Shown piece after piece: positions 35,166 to 42,520 of a stretch of 64,000 bases of DNA. Numbering within the stretch: the stretch's first letter is position 1; every line of letters begins with the position of its first letter. This DNA comes from Rummeliibacillus pycnus_A (GTDB taxonomy: Bacteria > Bacillota > Bacilli > Bacillales_A > Planococcaceae): the NCBI RefSeq assembly GCF_044359855.1, contig NZ_CP132291.1:1240001-1304000 (forward strand), given 5' to 3'. The position numbers and the translations under genes are program-made. The notes under the pieces were generated by a model that saw nothing but the letters and a program-made list of their open reading frames with translations, did no database searches and had not been told where the DNA came from.

Positions 35166-35696
35166 TCATAAAAAAACTCCATGTTCTTTTTGTAACGTAT
35201 TCTTTTTATTGTATGTTTTTAACAGTGGAAATAATAGAAGGATAACTACAAGAGCATTTAATAACCCTACTAATCCATTCAAATTATTAACGGATTCACC
35301 TTTGATAAAAAAGAAAATACCAAAGTTCATTATTACTGAAAGGAAATTTATAATAAATATAAACATATAAAATAAAATTATTTGTTTATAATAAGTAATT
35401 TTCGATGTATGATCTGAATATAATTCAAATGGTCCCTCTTCAGATTTTTTTCGAACATACGCCCATTTATAATATTTACAAACTATTTCAATACCAGTAG
35501 AAGCCAAAAAATCTAAATATTCTTCTCGATCCTTCGGTAATAACACAACACGATATATGTATTCTCCTGGCTTTCCTTCTTCAAATTGGTAATAAAGAGG
35601 GGAAAAACGCTTTAAATGCAATCCATTAAGGCTATGTGCATTAATCCATTGTTCTTCTTTTTCATAATCTATGAAATTTCGGAAATATCGTTTCAT
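35166..35696 (-). CDS. DUF2812 membrane protein
   Basis: Protein of 176 residues of unknown function. The first 110 residues are a soluble DUF2812 domain (KRYFRNFIDYEKEEQWINAHS, GEYIYRVVLLPKDREEYLDFL, YYKWAYVRKKSEEGPFELYSD); then two membrane helices (about 114-136 and 143-164) and a basic tail. In many Bacillota DUF2812 genes follow a padR gene; here the overlap is one base (TAATG), so the two are coupled. Perhaps an anti-regulator or sensor partner of PadR; that is inference. Confidence 0.88.
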   Translation of the reverse strand: MKRYFRNFIDYEKEEQWINAHSLNGLHLKRFSPLYYQFEEGKPGEYIYRVVLLPKDREEYLDFLASTGIEIVCKYYKWAYVRKKSEEGPFELYSDHTSKITYYKQIILFYMFIFIINFLSVIMNFGIFFFIKGESVNNLNGLVGLLNALVVILLLFPLLKTYNKKNTLQKEHGVFL

Positions 35697-36013
35697 TATA
35701 ATTCCTCCCGATTAAGCAAATTCTGTCCATTTATATAAAGCTCTTTTAACCTTGCTACTTCAAATTCGACTATTTCTTTCCCTAAATCAGTAATGATATA
35801 TTCTTTCTTTCTGCCATCCTCTTCATAGGCTTTAATCCATTTTTTCTTTAATAATGATTTGATTGCCCCATAGATAGTCCCCGCACCTAGTTTTACACGT
35901 CCATTGCTCATTTCTTCTGCAAACTGCATAATACCGTAACCATGTCTAGGCTCATAGAGTGCTAATAAAATATAATAAACCCCCTCAGTCAATGGAGTAT
36001 GTTCTTGTGACAT
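35696..36013 (-). CDS. PadR-family transcriptional regulator
   Basis: Winged-helix regulator of 105 residues: LTEGVYYILLALYEPRHGYGIMQFAEEMSNGRVKLGAGTIYGAIKSLLKKKWI is the PadR DNA-binding domain, with a short C-terminal helix for dimerisation (small PadR class). It begins an apparent operon with the DUF2812 gene and an ABC exporter. Two palindromes in its promoter indicate self-repression. Effector unknown; PadR proteins often govern exporters for antimicrobial compounds. Confidence 0.92.
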   Translation of the reverse strand: MSQEHTPLTEGVYYILLALYEPRHGYGIMQFAEEMSNGRVKLGAGTIYGAIKSLLKKKWIKAYEEDGRKKEYIITDLGKEIVEFEVARLKELYINGQNLLNREEL

Positions 36014-36039
36014 AAAATACCTCCCATATCAACAACTGA

Positions 36040-36091
36040 TATATCGTCTGTCGATATAAATAATATATCAGCTGACGATATATCGAGTCAA
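36040..36091 (-). promoter_or_regulatory. padR promoter with two palindromic operators
   Basis: Minus-strand -35 TTGACT (36086-36091), 18-base spacer, -10 TATATT (36062-36067). One inverted repeat, ATATATC (36063-36069) / GATATAT (36077-36083), fills the spacer and touches the -10 box; a second, TATATCG (36040-36046) / CGATATA (36052-36058), covers the expected transcript start. Both include GATATAT-type half sites, suggesting binding by the PadR dimer. Confidence 0.7.
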
Positions 36092-36163
36092 CCATTAATG
36101 GAAATAAAATCTAATTTTGATTCATTCAACACAGAAACCTACATACTTATTTTTAGAATGTAA

Positions 36164-36208
36164 AAAAAAAGCCGTATTCACACGTTTTGTGTAAATACAG
36201 CTTTTTTT
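36164..36208. terminator. tcdA terminator (bidirectional)
   Basis: Long stem AAAAAAGC, GTATT, CACAC paired with GTGTG, AATAC, GCTTTTTTT (one mismatch) around GTTTT; the T-run side serves tcdA on the minus strand. Confidence 0.88.
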
Positions 36209-36216
36209 TGACAAAA

Positions 36217-36978
36217 TTAACCTTGAACTCGGTTAATCTTAATATCCTTTAAAATTTCTCGCACTACCCAGCTCGCAGCGATTAAACCTGCTGTAGATGG
36301 AGCAAAAGCATTTGAAGATGGCGGCATTTTCGCTTTACGAATGGCAGCATCTGGTTTGCCGACTGTTTCTGCAACATCTGGACGAATAACGATTGGGCTT
36401 TCATCAGAGAAGATAACGGGAATTCCTTTTTTAATGCCTTGCTTGCGCAGTTTCAAGCGAATGACTTTTGCAAGTGGATCTGTATGCGTTTTAGAGATAT
36501 CTGCAATTTGGAAGCGTGTTGGATCCATTTTATTGGCAGCACCCATACTAGAAATAATTTTAATTTTTCGTTTTAAACATTCTTTCATAATGTGAATTTT
36601 ATATATCACTGTATCGGACGCATCGATTACATAGTCTGGTTCATAGCTGAAGAATTTTTCGTAGGTTTCTTCTGTGTAGAACATATGCAAATCAATTACT
36701 TCGCACTCTGGGTTAATATCTGCAATACGTTCTTTCATTACAGCTGATTTGGACTTGCCAATTGTAGATAGATAAGCGACTAGTTGGCGGTTAATATTGG
36801 TAATATCTACATCATCTTTATCGACTAAAATAATTCGACCAACGCCACTTCTTGCACAAGCTTCTGCTGCAAAAGATCCAACGCCACCGACACCTAATAT
36901 AGCGACTGTAGTATTTTTAAGTTTATCTAAACCTTCTTGTCCTATTGCAAGTTCATTTCTTGAAAATTGATGTAACAT
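36217..36978 (-). CDS. tcdA: tRNA threonylcarbamoyladenosine dehydratase TcdA
   Basis: E1-like enzyme that cyclises t6A37 of tRNAs to ct6A (B. subtilis YrvM). The 253-residue product starts MLHQFSRNELAIG at 36978 with GAGAGGG upstream; five earlier in-frame codons are rejected. Nucleotide-binding VAILGVGGVGSFAAEACARSGVG at 29-51, then DKDDVDITNINRQL, and the catalytic region DASDTVIYK. In B. subtilis it is next to the 6S RNA and aspS; here the mur-nag region lies between. Confidence 0.93.
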   Translation of the reverse strand: MLHQFSRNELAIGQEGLDKLKNTTVAILGVGGVGSFAAEACARSGVGRIILVDKDDVDITNINRQLVAYLSTIGKSKSAVMKERIADINPECEVIDLHMFYTEETYEKFFSYEPDYVIDASDTVIYKIHIMKECLKRKIKIISSMGAANKMDPTRFQIADISKTHTDPLAKVIRLKLRKQGIKKGIPVIFSDESPIVIRPDVAETVGKPDAAIRKAKMPPSSNAFAPSTAGLIAASWVVREILKDIKINRVQG

Positions 36979-37136
36979 GAAAACCCTCTCCATCTATAAA
37001 AATTTCATTTCTTTAGTAAACCAAGTTAATTACTTTGATAATCATCTAAAACAATTATTAATTATAGCATGAATTACTTGCTGTGAGAATTATATCGGCA
37101 AAATTGAGGATGCTTTTTGGATTAAGCTTTTAATAA

Positions 37137-37177
37137 CAAAAAAGCCGATACAACCTATTTAATAGGATTGCATCGAC
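37137..37177 (-). terminator. murR terminator
   Basis: Minus-strand GTCGATGCAA, CCTATT / AATAGG, TTGTATCGGC followed by a T-run; 62 bases past murR, the end of the mur operon. Confidence 0.82.
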
Positions 37178-37239
37178 AATACATTCTATTCACTTTTTGA
37201 ACACTTCTCAAAGAATTAATGTATAAAAAGTTCCATTTG

Positions 37240-38085
37240 TCAAAAGTATTCCCTTACCACACTGTGCGAAGCGGAAAGTTTATCAATATTTTCGTCAAAA
37301 TCTAACGCTACGTAAGTGTAATATAAAATATTTAAAGCATAGAGTTGTGCAATTAGAGATGTCGTAGCTGCACTACGAATTGTCCTATTTTCTTCGTTAG
37401 CATCATGAATAAGTGTGATAGTACTTAATTTTGCTAATGTGCTATTAGCATTATGTGTCATGACAATTCTTGAGACATTTAACTCTTTTGCAATCTTCGC
37501 TAGTTTAATACTCTCTTGCTTCTCCCCAGAGTTTGATATCAATACTAAAACAGAATTCTCATGCTGTGCTGACAGCGAAGCAGTAATTAGATGATGATCT
37601 AGAGTATGGATAACCGATTTTCCGACTCGCATAAACTTTTGAGTCATATCCTCTGCAACTACATTTGAAGCACCCATACCATAAATAAATATTCGATCAG
37701 AATGTTTTAACATTTGCGCTGCTTTCTGAATGCTATTATCTAAAAGCTTTTGATTTGTTTGTTCAATCGTATGTTGAATACGAAGAGACAACTTTTCTTT
37801 TACTTGTTTTGTCGAATCACTTGGATTAATCTCTTGGTACAATTTTTTATCAATCATTGATTCCGCTGATAATATTAACTTAAACGAAGTAAAGCCCTTA
37901 TTGCTGACTGATTGGCAGAATCGAATGACAGTAGCTGGACTAACGCCTGCTTTTGTAGCTACTTCTTCTGTACTCATAGCAATTACTTCAGTTGCATGCT
38001 CTAAAATGAATGCCCCTACCTTTCTTTCAGCAGATGATAAGGACGCTAATTTATTTTGAATGGAAAATAATAGATGATTTTTCAT
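37240..38085 (-). CDS. murR: RpiR-family regulator of MurNAc use, MurR
   Basis: N-terminal RpiR helix-turn-helix (SSAERKVGAFILEHATEVIAMSTEEVATKAGVSPATVIRFCQ, about 17-58) and C-terminal SIS sugar-phosphate domain (RIFIYGMGASNVVAEDMTQKF, LISNSGEKQESI) of 281 residues. As last gene of mupG-murQ-murP-murR it should sense MurNAc-6-P, as its homologs do. A 157-base gap from murP could hold its own promoter. Confidence 0.9.
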   Translation of the reverse strand: MKNHLLFSIQNKLASLSSAERKVGAFILEHATEVIAMSTEEVATKAGVSPATVIRFCQSVSNKGFTSFKLILSAESMIDKKLYQEINPSDSTKQVKEKLSLRIQHTIEQTNQKLLDNSIQKAAQMLKHSDRIFIYGMGASNVVAEDMTQKFMRVGKSVIHTLDHHLITASLSAQHENSVLVLISNSGEKQESIKLAKIAKELNVSRIVMTHNANSTLAKLSTITLIHDANEENRTIRSAATTSLIAQLYALNILYYTYVALDFDENIDKLSASHSVVREYF

Positions 38086-38242
38086 AATACATTCCCTGCT
38101 TTATAGGATAAAGTGAAATATGTGGCTTGTGTTATCACTTATTATAAATTGAAACAGCTCGACTACTACTTAAACTTCAGCTTTATCAACCAAATAATTT
38201 TCTAGAAAAGATCCTTTACTTGTTAAGGGGTGATAAATTTTA

Positions 38243-39709
38243 TTATTCTTCACTTTCGTTTTCTTGGATAGCATCTTTTGGAACGCCGAAGAAATAGGTT
38301 GCAACAAAACCACCAGCATACGCTGAAAGTAACCCCAAAATATAACCAATAATATGACCATTCGCAATTAGTGGAATTAATGAAATACCACTTGGCCCGA
38401 TTGCAATTGAACCAATACCCCCTATCCCTGCTATTACTGCACCCCCAATTCCTCCACCAATACAAGCAGTAATGAATGGACGACCTAATGGAAGTGTTAC
38501 CCCGTAAATCAGCGGTTCACCAATTCCTAGAATCCCTACAGGAAGTGCACCCTTAATTAAGTTTGTAATTTTTTTGTTTTTACGGCATCTTACCCATAAT
38601 GCGATTGCAGCACCTACTTGACCTGCACCGGCCATCGCTAATACTGGTAATAATAATGTCACACCTGAGCTATTTATCATTTCAATATGGAGTGGCGTTA
38701 ATATTTGATGCAATCCGAACATGACCATTGGAAGGAAAGTAGCTCCAAGCACAAATCCTGAGAATGCACCGCCCACATCTAATATCCAGTTTACTGCTCC
38801 TACCAAGCTTGCGGAGATTACACCTGCAACAGGCATGACGATAAAGATTGTGATTAATCCTACAATCAGTAATGTTATTGTAGGCGTTACGATAATATCC
38901 ACTGCATCTGGAACAAATTTACGAACATTTTTTTCAACAATAGATAAGATCCATACAGCGAAAATAACCCCTAAAATACCACCTTGCCCAGCAGATAAAG
39001 CGTTTCCATTGAAGATATTGGTTAATGGAACTTCAGGATTCATTCCTGTTAATAAGGTTGTTGCACCGACAACTCCGCCTAATCCCGGTGTTGCTCCAAA
39101 TTCGTTGGCACTATTAATACCAACATAAATTACTAGATATGCAAATACGCCATTTTTGATAATATTTAAGATCGTAATAATTTGTGACCAGTTATCACCA
39201 ATTTGCCCTGCCACGAGCATATTAGATAAAATAGCAGCTATACCGCCTAATAGACCCGCACCTACAAATGCAGGGATTAATGGGACGAAGATATTAGAGA
39301 TTGACTTTAATATTCTCTTAAATTTTGTATTTTTTTGTTTTGATTTATGTGCTGCCTTAACCTCTGCAGCCTTCGCTTCGACACGTTGGCGATCAGTCAA
39401 GTTTTCTATATTATTTGAAGCACTAAACATATCTGGAAATGGTTCTCCTAGCTTCACTCCTGCCATTGCTACCATCTCATTTGCTACTTTATTAACTATG
39501 CCTGGTCCAACAACTACTTGCAGCGTTTCGTCTTCCACAATACCTAAAACACCTTGAACATTTTTTAAACTCGCTACATTTACTTTTGCTTCATCTTTAA
39601 TTGTCATACGAACTCGAGTCATACAGTGGATAATTTTAGATACATTCCCCATACCACCGACTTGATCGTATATTTCTCTAGCCATCCGTTGCTCTTTTGA
39701 TTCAGCCAT
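38243..39709 (-). CDS. murP: PTS transporter EIIBC for MurNAc, MurP
   Basis: Imports and phosphorylates N-acetylmuramic acid or the disaccharide MurNAc-GlcNAc. The 488 residues have an EIIB domain with phosphorylation Cys29 (SKIIHCMTRVRM) followed, from about 120, by an EIIC membrane domain with some ten helices and the conserved GIGEPLIYGVTLPL. There is no EIIA domain, so the phosphate must come from another EIIA protein. ATG at 39709 has GGGGGA eight bases upstream. Six to twelve bases follow murQ. Confidence 0.93.
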   Translation of the reverse strand: MAESKEQRMAREIYDQVGGMGNVSKIIHCMTRVRMTIKDEAKVNVASLKNVQGVLGIVEDETLQVVVGPGIVNKVANEMVAMAGVKLGEPFPDMFSASNNIENLTDRQRVEAKAAEVKAAHKSKQKNTKFKRILKSISNIFVPLIPAFVGAGLLGGIAAILSNMLVAGQIGDNWSQIITILNIIKNGVFAYLVIYVGINSANEFGATPGLGGVVGATTLLTGMNPEVPLTNIFNGNALSAGQGGILGVIFAVWILSIVEKNVRKFVPDAVDIIVTPTITLLIVGLITIFIVMPVAGVISASLVGAVNWILDVGGAFSGFVLGATFLPMVMFGLHQILTPLHIEMINSSGVTLLLPVLAMAGAGQVGAAIALWVRCRKNKKITNLIKGALPVGILGIGEPLIYGVTLPLGRPFITACIGGGIGGAVIAGIGGIGSIAIGPSGISLIPLIANGHIIGYILGLLSAYAGGFVATYFFGVPKDAIQENESEE

Positions 39710-39721
39710 GTCCAATCCCCC

Positions 39722-40609
39722 TTAAAGTGTTTTTCTTACAAAACCTTTCGCTTGTTTCAAACGCTCTTTTGCTTCTTCCTTCCCCAAATTCGTTAACAAC
39801 ATTACAATCGCTAACTTGACATCCCGATTTGCTTTTTCAAAGCTTTCACTTGCCTTATCATACGAACAATCCGTTGCTTGCATAATAATACGTTTCGAAC
39901 GTTCTACTAATTTTTCGTTTGTTGGTTGTACGTCTACCATTAAATTTTTGTATATTTTCCCAATCCCAATCATGGATACGGTAGATAACATATTCAGTAC
40001 TAATTTTTGTGCGGTTCCTGATTTTAATCGGGTTGAACCAGTTAATATTTCCGGCCCCACTTCTACTTCAATCGGAATTGTAGCGTATGTACTAATAATT
40101 GCATTCCTATTACAAGCAATACTTGCCGTTAATGCTCCAACATCATTTGCATATTTCAAACCACCAACAACATAGGGCGTACGGCCACTTGCTGCAATTC
40201 CAATGACTATATCCTTATCTGTTAGGTTTAAGTCTTTCAAGTCTTTTTTTGCCAATTCTTCAGAATCCTCTGCCCCTTCTACAGCAACCGTCATTGCAGA
40301 CAAACCTCCAGCGATTAGGCCAACTACTTTTTCAGGGGATGTTCCAAAAGTTGGTACACATTCTGCAGCATCTAATATACCAAGTCGACCACTCGTCCCT
40401 GCCCCTAAATAAATTAGCCGTCCTTCATTTTGAAAGGCTGTAATAATAGCATCGGCTACTTTTTTAATCTGCGGTATTTCTTTTTCAACACTTTTGGGAA
40501 CTGTTTGATCTTCATAGTTCATTAAAACGAGAATTTCCTCCATACTCATTTCATCGAGATGCATAGTTTTTTCATTTCTCTTTTCTGTCGTAAGCTTATC
40601 TAAATTCAT
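39722..40609 (-). CDS. murQ: N-acetylmuramic acid 6-phosphate etherase
   Basis: Splits the lactyl ether of MurNAc-6-P to yield GlcNAc-6-P and D-lactate. SIS-domain protein of 295 residues with LIYLGAGTSGRLGILDAAECVPTFG (the active-site glutamate lies in the following family block), IAASGRTPYVVGGL and LKSGTAQKLVLNMLST. It overlaps the mupG stop by four bases (ATGA). Confidence 0.95.
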   Translation of the reverse strand: MNLDKLTTEKRNEKTMHLDEMSMEEILVLMNYEDQTVPKSVEKEIPQIKKVADAIITAFQNEGRLIYLGAGTSGRLGILDAAECVPTFGTSPEKVVGLIAGGLSAMTVAVEGAEDSEELAKKDLKDLNLTDKDIVIGIAASGRTPYVVGGLKYANDVGALTASIACNRNAIISTYATIPIEVEVGPEILTGSTRLKSGTAQKLVLNMLSTVSMIGIGKIYKNLMVDVQPTNEKLVERSKRIIMQATDCSYDKASESFEKANRDVKLAIVMLLTNLGKEEAKERLKQAKGFVRKTL

Positions 40610-41664
40610 CCATTCACCTCTTTAATCATTACTTTCTGCCCTGCACCTATCAATAGCAATAAATCAAAATCTTCTTTCCGAATATCTCCAATTACATTTA
40701 CTCTGTTATCACTAGGGAGGTCACTTCTTGTAATTTGAATTTCTCCCATATAGCGACCATAATTGAAATTATCAATGGTGATTGAACCTTTTCCACGCGC
40801 AACTGTATTTTGCGGTTTAATTGTTCCCTTTACTAAAGATCTTGCTTCCTCAAACCGAACTACATCTCTTGCATCATCAAATCGATTATGAAAAGAATTT
40901 GTGATGTAGTTTGGCGCATGATCAAACAAAGTACCATAGAGTAAGAAATATCTCCCCTTCAAAAATGCTTTATACTGGTTCATGGTTTCTTTACCTATTC
41001 GTGGATCACCAATAAAAATTTTGTCAGTCGACGTGTCATTTAGTAATTCTATTGCTGAGCTTAAAGAATGACGACCTCTGTGCTTCTCAAGGGTGGGTAA
41101 GCCGCTGAATATTGGGCCACGAAGTTGGTTATCTCCAGGAACAAACGCCATAGTGGTAAAGCCCCACTTCTTTAACGCACTGTTTTTTTCTTCTAAAAAT
41201 TGCTTACTTAGACCTGTTTCATTTCTTGGATAATAATTATGCCACGCCTCAATTTTTTCAAAGTTTGCATCATATTGTTTTAATACTTCAACATCATCCG
41301 CAATGATTGTACTTGCATTTAGCGCAACAAGCATTTTTTTAGACAATGCGGCTATTTCCTCCATCGTAAAACCATAATCAAGACGAATTCCTGTAATACC
41401 CATCCCCTGGATTTCTTCTGCATTTTCTAAAGTCAGACCGATTGCTTCAAGCGCTGATGGAGAAATATCCACCGTCAGTCTCAAATCAGTGTTCTTACAC
41501 AAATTGCCCAAAGTACTTAAACGCTCTTTATAAAGTGATCCATCGTATTCTGGTATATGTAATGAGGTAAACACTTCTTCAAATCCTATTTCCTTCATAT
41601 CACGAATATAATAGTAATCACTTTCTGTTAAATCATTGTTTAAATACATCGATAATCCAAACAA
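40606..41664 (-). CDS. mupG: 6-phospho-N-acetylmuramidase MupG (DUF871)
   Basis: DUF871 protein of 352 residues; the Staphylococcus aureus homolog cleaves MurNAc-6P-GlcNAc to MurNAc-6-P and GlcNAc. The N-terminal TIM-barrel begins LFGLSMYL-like (here FGLSMYLNNDL) and has FEEVFTSLHIPE and GITGIRLDYGFT; the C-terminal cyclophilin-like barrel begins about residue 250. TTG start at 41664 with a GGGGTGG site. First gene of a mur operon in exactly the S. aureus order. Confidence 0.92.
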   Translation of the reverse strand: MFGLSMYLNNDLTESDYYYIRDMKEIGFEEVFTSLHIPEYDGSLYKERLSTLGNLCKNTDLRLTVDISPSALEAIGLTLENAEEIQGMGITGIRLDYGFTMEEIAALSKKMLVALNASTIIADDVEVLKQYDANFEKIEAWHNYYPRNETGLSKQFLEEKNSALKKWGFTTMAFVPGDNQLRGPIFSGLPTLEKHRGRHSLSSAIELLNDTSTDKIFIGDPRIGKETMNQYKAFLKGRYFLLYGTLFDHAPNYITNSFHNRFDDARDVVRFEEARSLVKGTIKPQNTVARGKGSITIDNFNYGRYMGEIQITRSDLPSDNRVNVIGDIRKEDFDLLLLIGAGQKVMIKEVNG

Positions 41665-41729
41665 AATACCACCCCATTTATAAGAAAAATTAATTTTCTA
41701 ATTCTTTCACTCTGATATTACATTTAATA

Positions 41730-41744
41730 TGAAATAGCATTTCA
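41730..41744. promoter_or_regulatory. palindrome upstream of the mur operon, candidate MurR operator
   Basis: TGAAAT / ATTTCA with a 3-base spacer, 66 bases before the mupG start, in an AT-rich region; a TTGAAA on the minus strand overlaps it and TAATAT lies 19 bases on. A partial copy (TGAAATGATATTCC) is at about 41773. Assignment to MurR is inference. Confidence 0.4.
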
Positions 41745-41954
41745 ACATATGAATTTATATTTACATAATTAATGAAATGATATTCCGTATGAATCAATAT
41801 GAAAATAGACTTCGAAATTCAGATAATACATATCTTGAAATCCTTTTCTTATTGGTCAATTTCAAAATACTTTTCTAATTAAAAATACGATTAGTTTCTA
41901 ATAAACAACACAATAATTCGGATAATATTTCGTATCAGTATATACTTTGTATTT

Positions 41955-42325
41955 CCGCTCCTGATGGCGCTTTCGTGCTAAGCGATCGTTGAGCCTCCTC
42001 GGAAGCCCGTACCGTGCTTCACTGCGGGGTCTCACCTGTCTCGCTTTGAGGCCACTGAAAAAGAAAAAGTAGCTTGATTTTTATGATAAAAATCTTGTGT
42101 GACCATCTTAGTTGAAGTGGAATTAGCGGAGACTCCTGTGGGAAAACGAGCTAGACGAGACCCCGGAGCGCAGCGAGGAGGCTCGTCAGTTCGCCCACGG
42201 AAAGCGGAGCTAATTCCACTTCATTCAATAGCAGATATATACTATAAAGATTTGTATTACTACACTTTTTCAGTGGCCACCTCGCTTTCCCTCAGGAGTC
42301 GCCATCTTCCGCTTCATAGACAATA
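41955..42325. repeat. GC-rich repeat element with a second element nested in it
   Basis: The outer sequence (about 41955-42047 and 42281-42325) has the blocks CGCTCCTGATGGCG, GAGCCTCCTCGG, GGGGTCTC and CTCAGGAGTCGCC seen in the alaS-leader element. It is interrupted at CTCGCTTT, which is present on both sides of the inner element. The ends of the outer element are not clear. No gene is present. Confidence 0.65.
42048..42280. mobile_element. nested miniature inverted-repeat element
   Basis: A 233-bp insertion whose ends read inward as GAGGCCACTGAAAAAG and GTGGCCACTGAAAAAG, flanked by a perfect 8-base duplication CTCGCTTT (42040-42047 and 42281-42288). Inside, a 14-base perfect inverted repeat GAAGTGGAATTAGC (42114-42127 and 42209-42222) encloses a further copy of the GC-rich core in the opposite orientation (GAGACCCCGGAGC, GAGGAGGCTCG). 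Different ends from the 15403 and 24758 elements but the same core. Confidence 0.78.
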
Positions 42326-42448
42326 TTCTAATAGATATGGCATATAACAATGGCCTTTTTAATTTTCGTGTTTTTTATCAAATTTTTGAATTATGAATTT
42401 GACTTTATATAAAGAGAAATAAAGATGTTTAATTTTAAATCTATAAAT

Positions 42449-42485
42449 ACAAACCTCCTATCAATTGAATTGATAGGAGGTTTGT
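42449..42485 (-). terminator. terminator of the S9 peptidase gene
   Basis: A perfect 16-base stem (ACAAACCTCC..., arms 42449-42464 and 42470-42485) with a 5-base loop, followed on the minus strand by ATTTATAG; 36 bases past the gene. Confidence 0.78.
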
Positions 42486-42520
42486 AAAGCTACTTAATAT
42501 TCATTTTTTTCTTCAGTACT

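Noticed and set aside
42099..42347. Open frame of 82 codons on the plus strand (ETPVGKRARRDPGAQ)
   Set aside because: It is a translation of the GC-rich core of the nested miniature element, with no start context.
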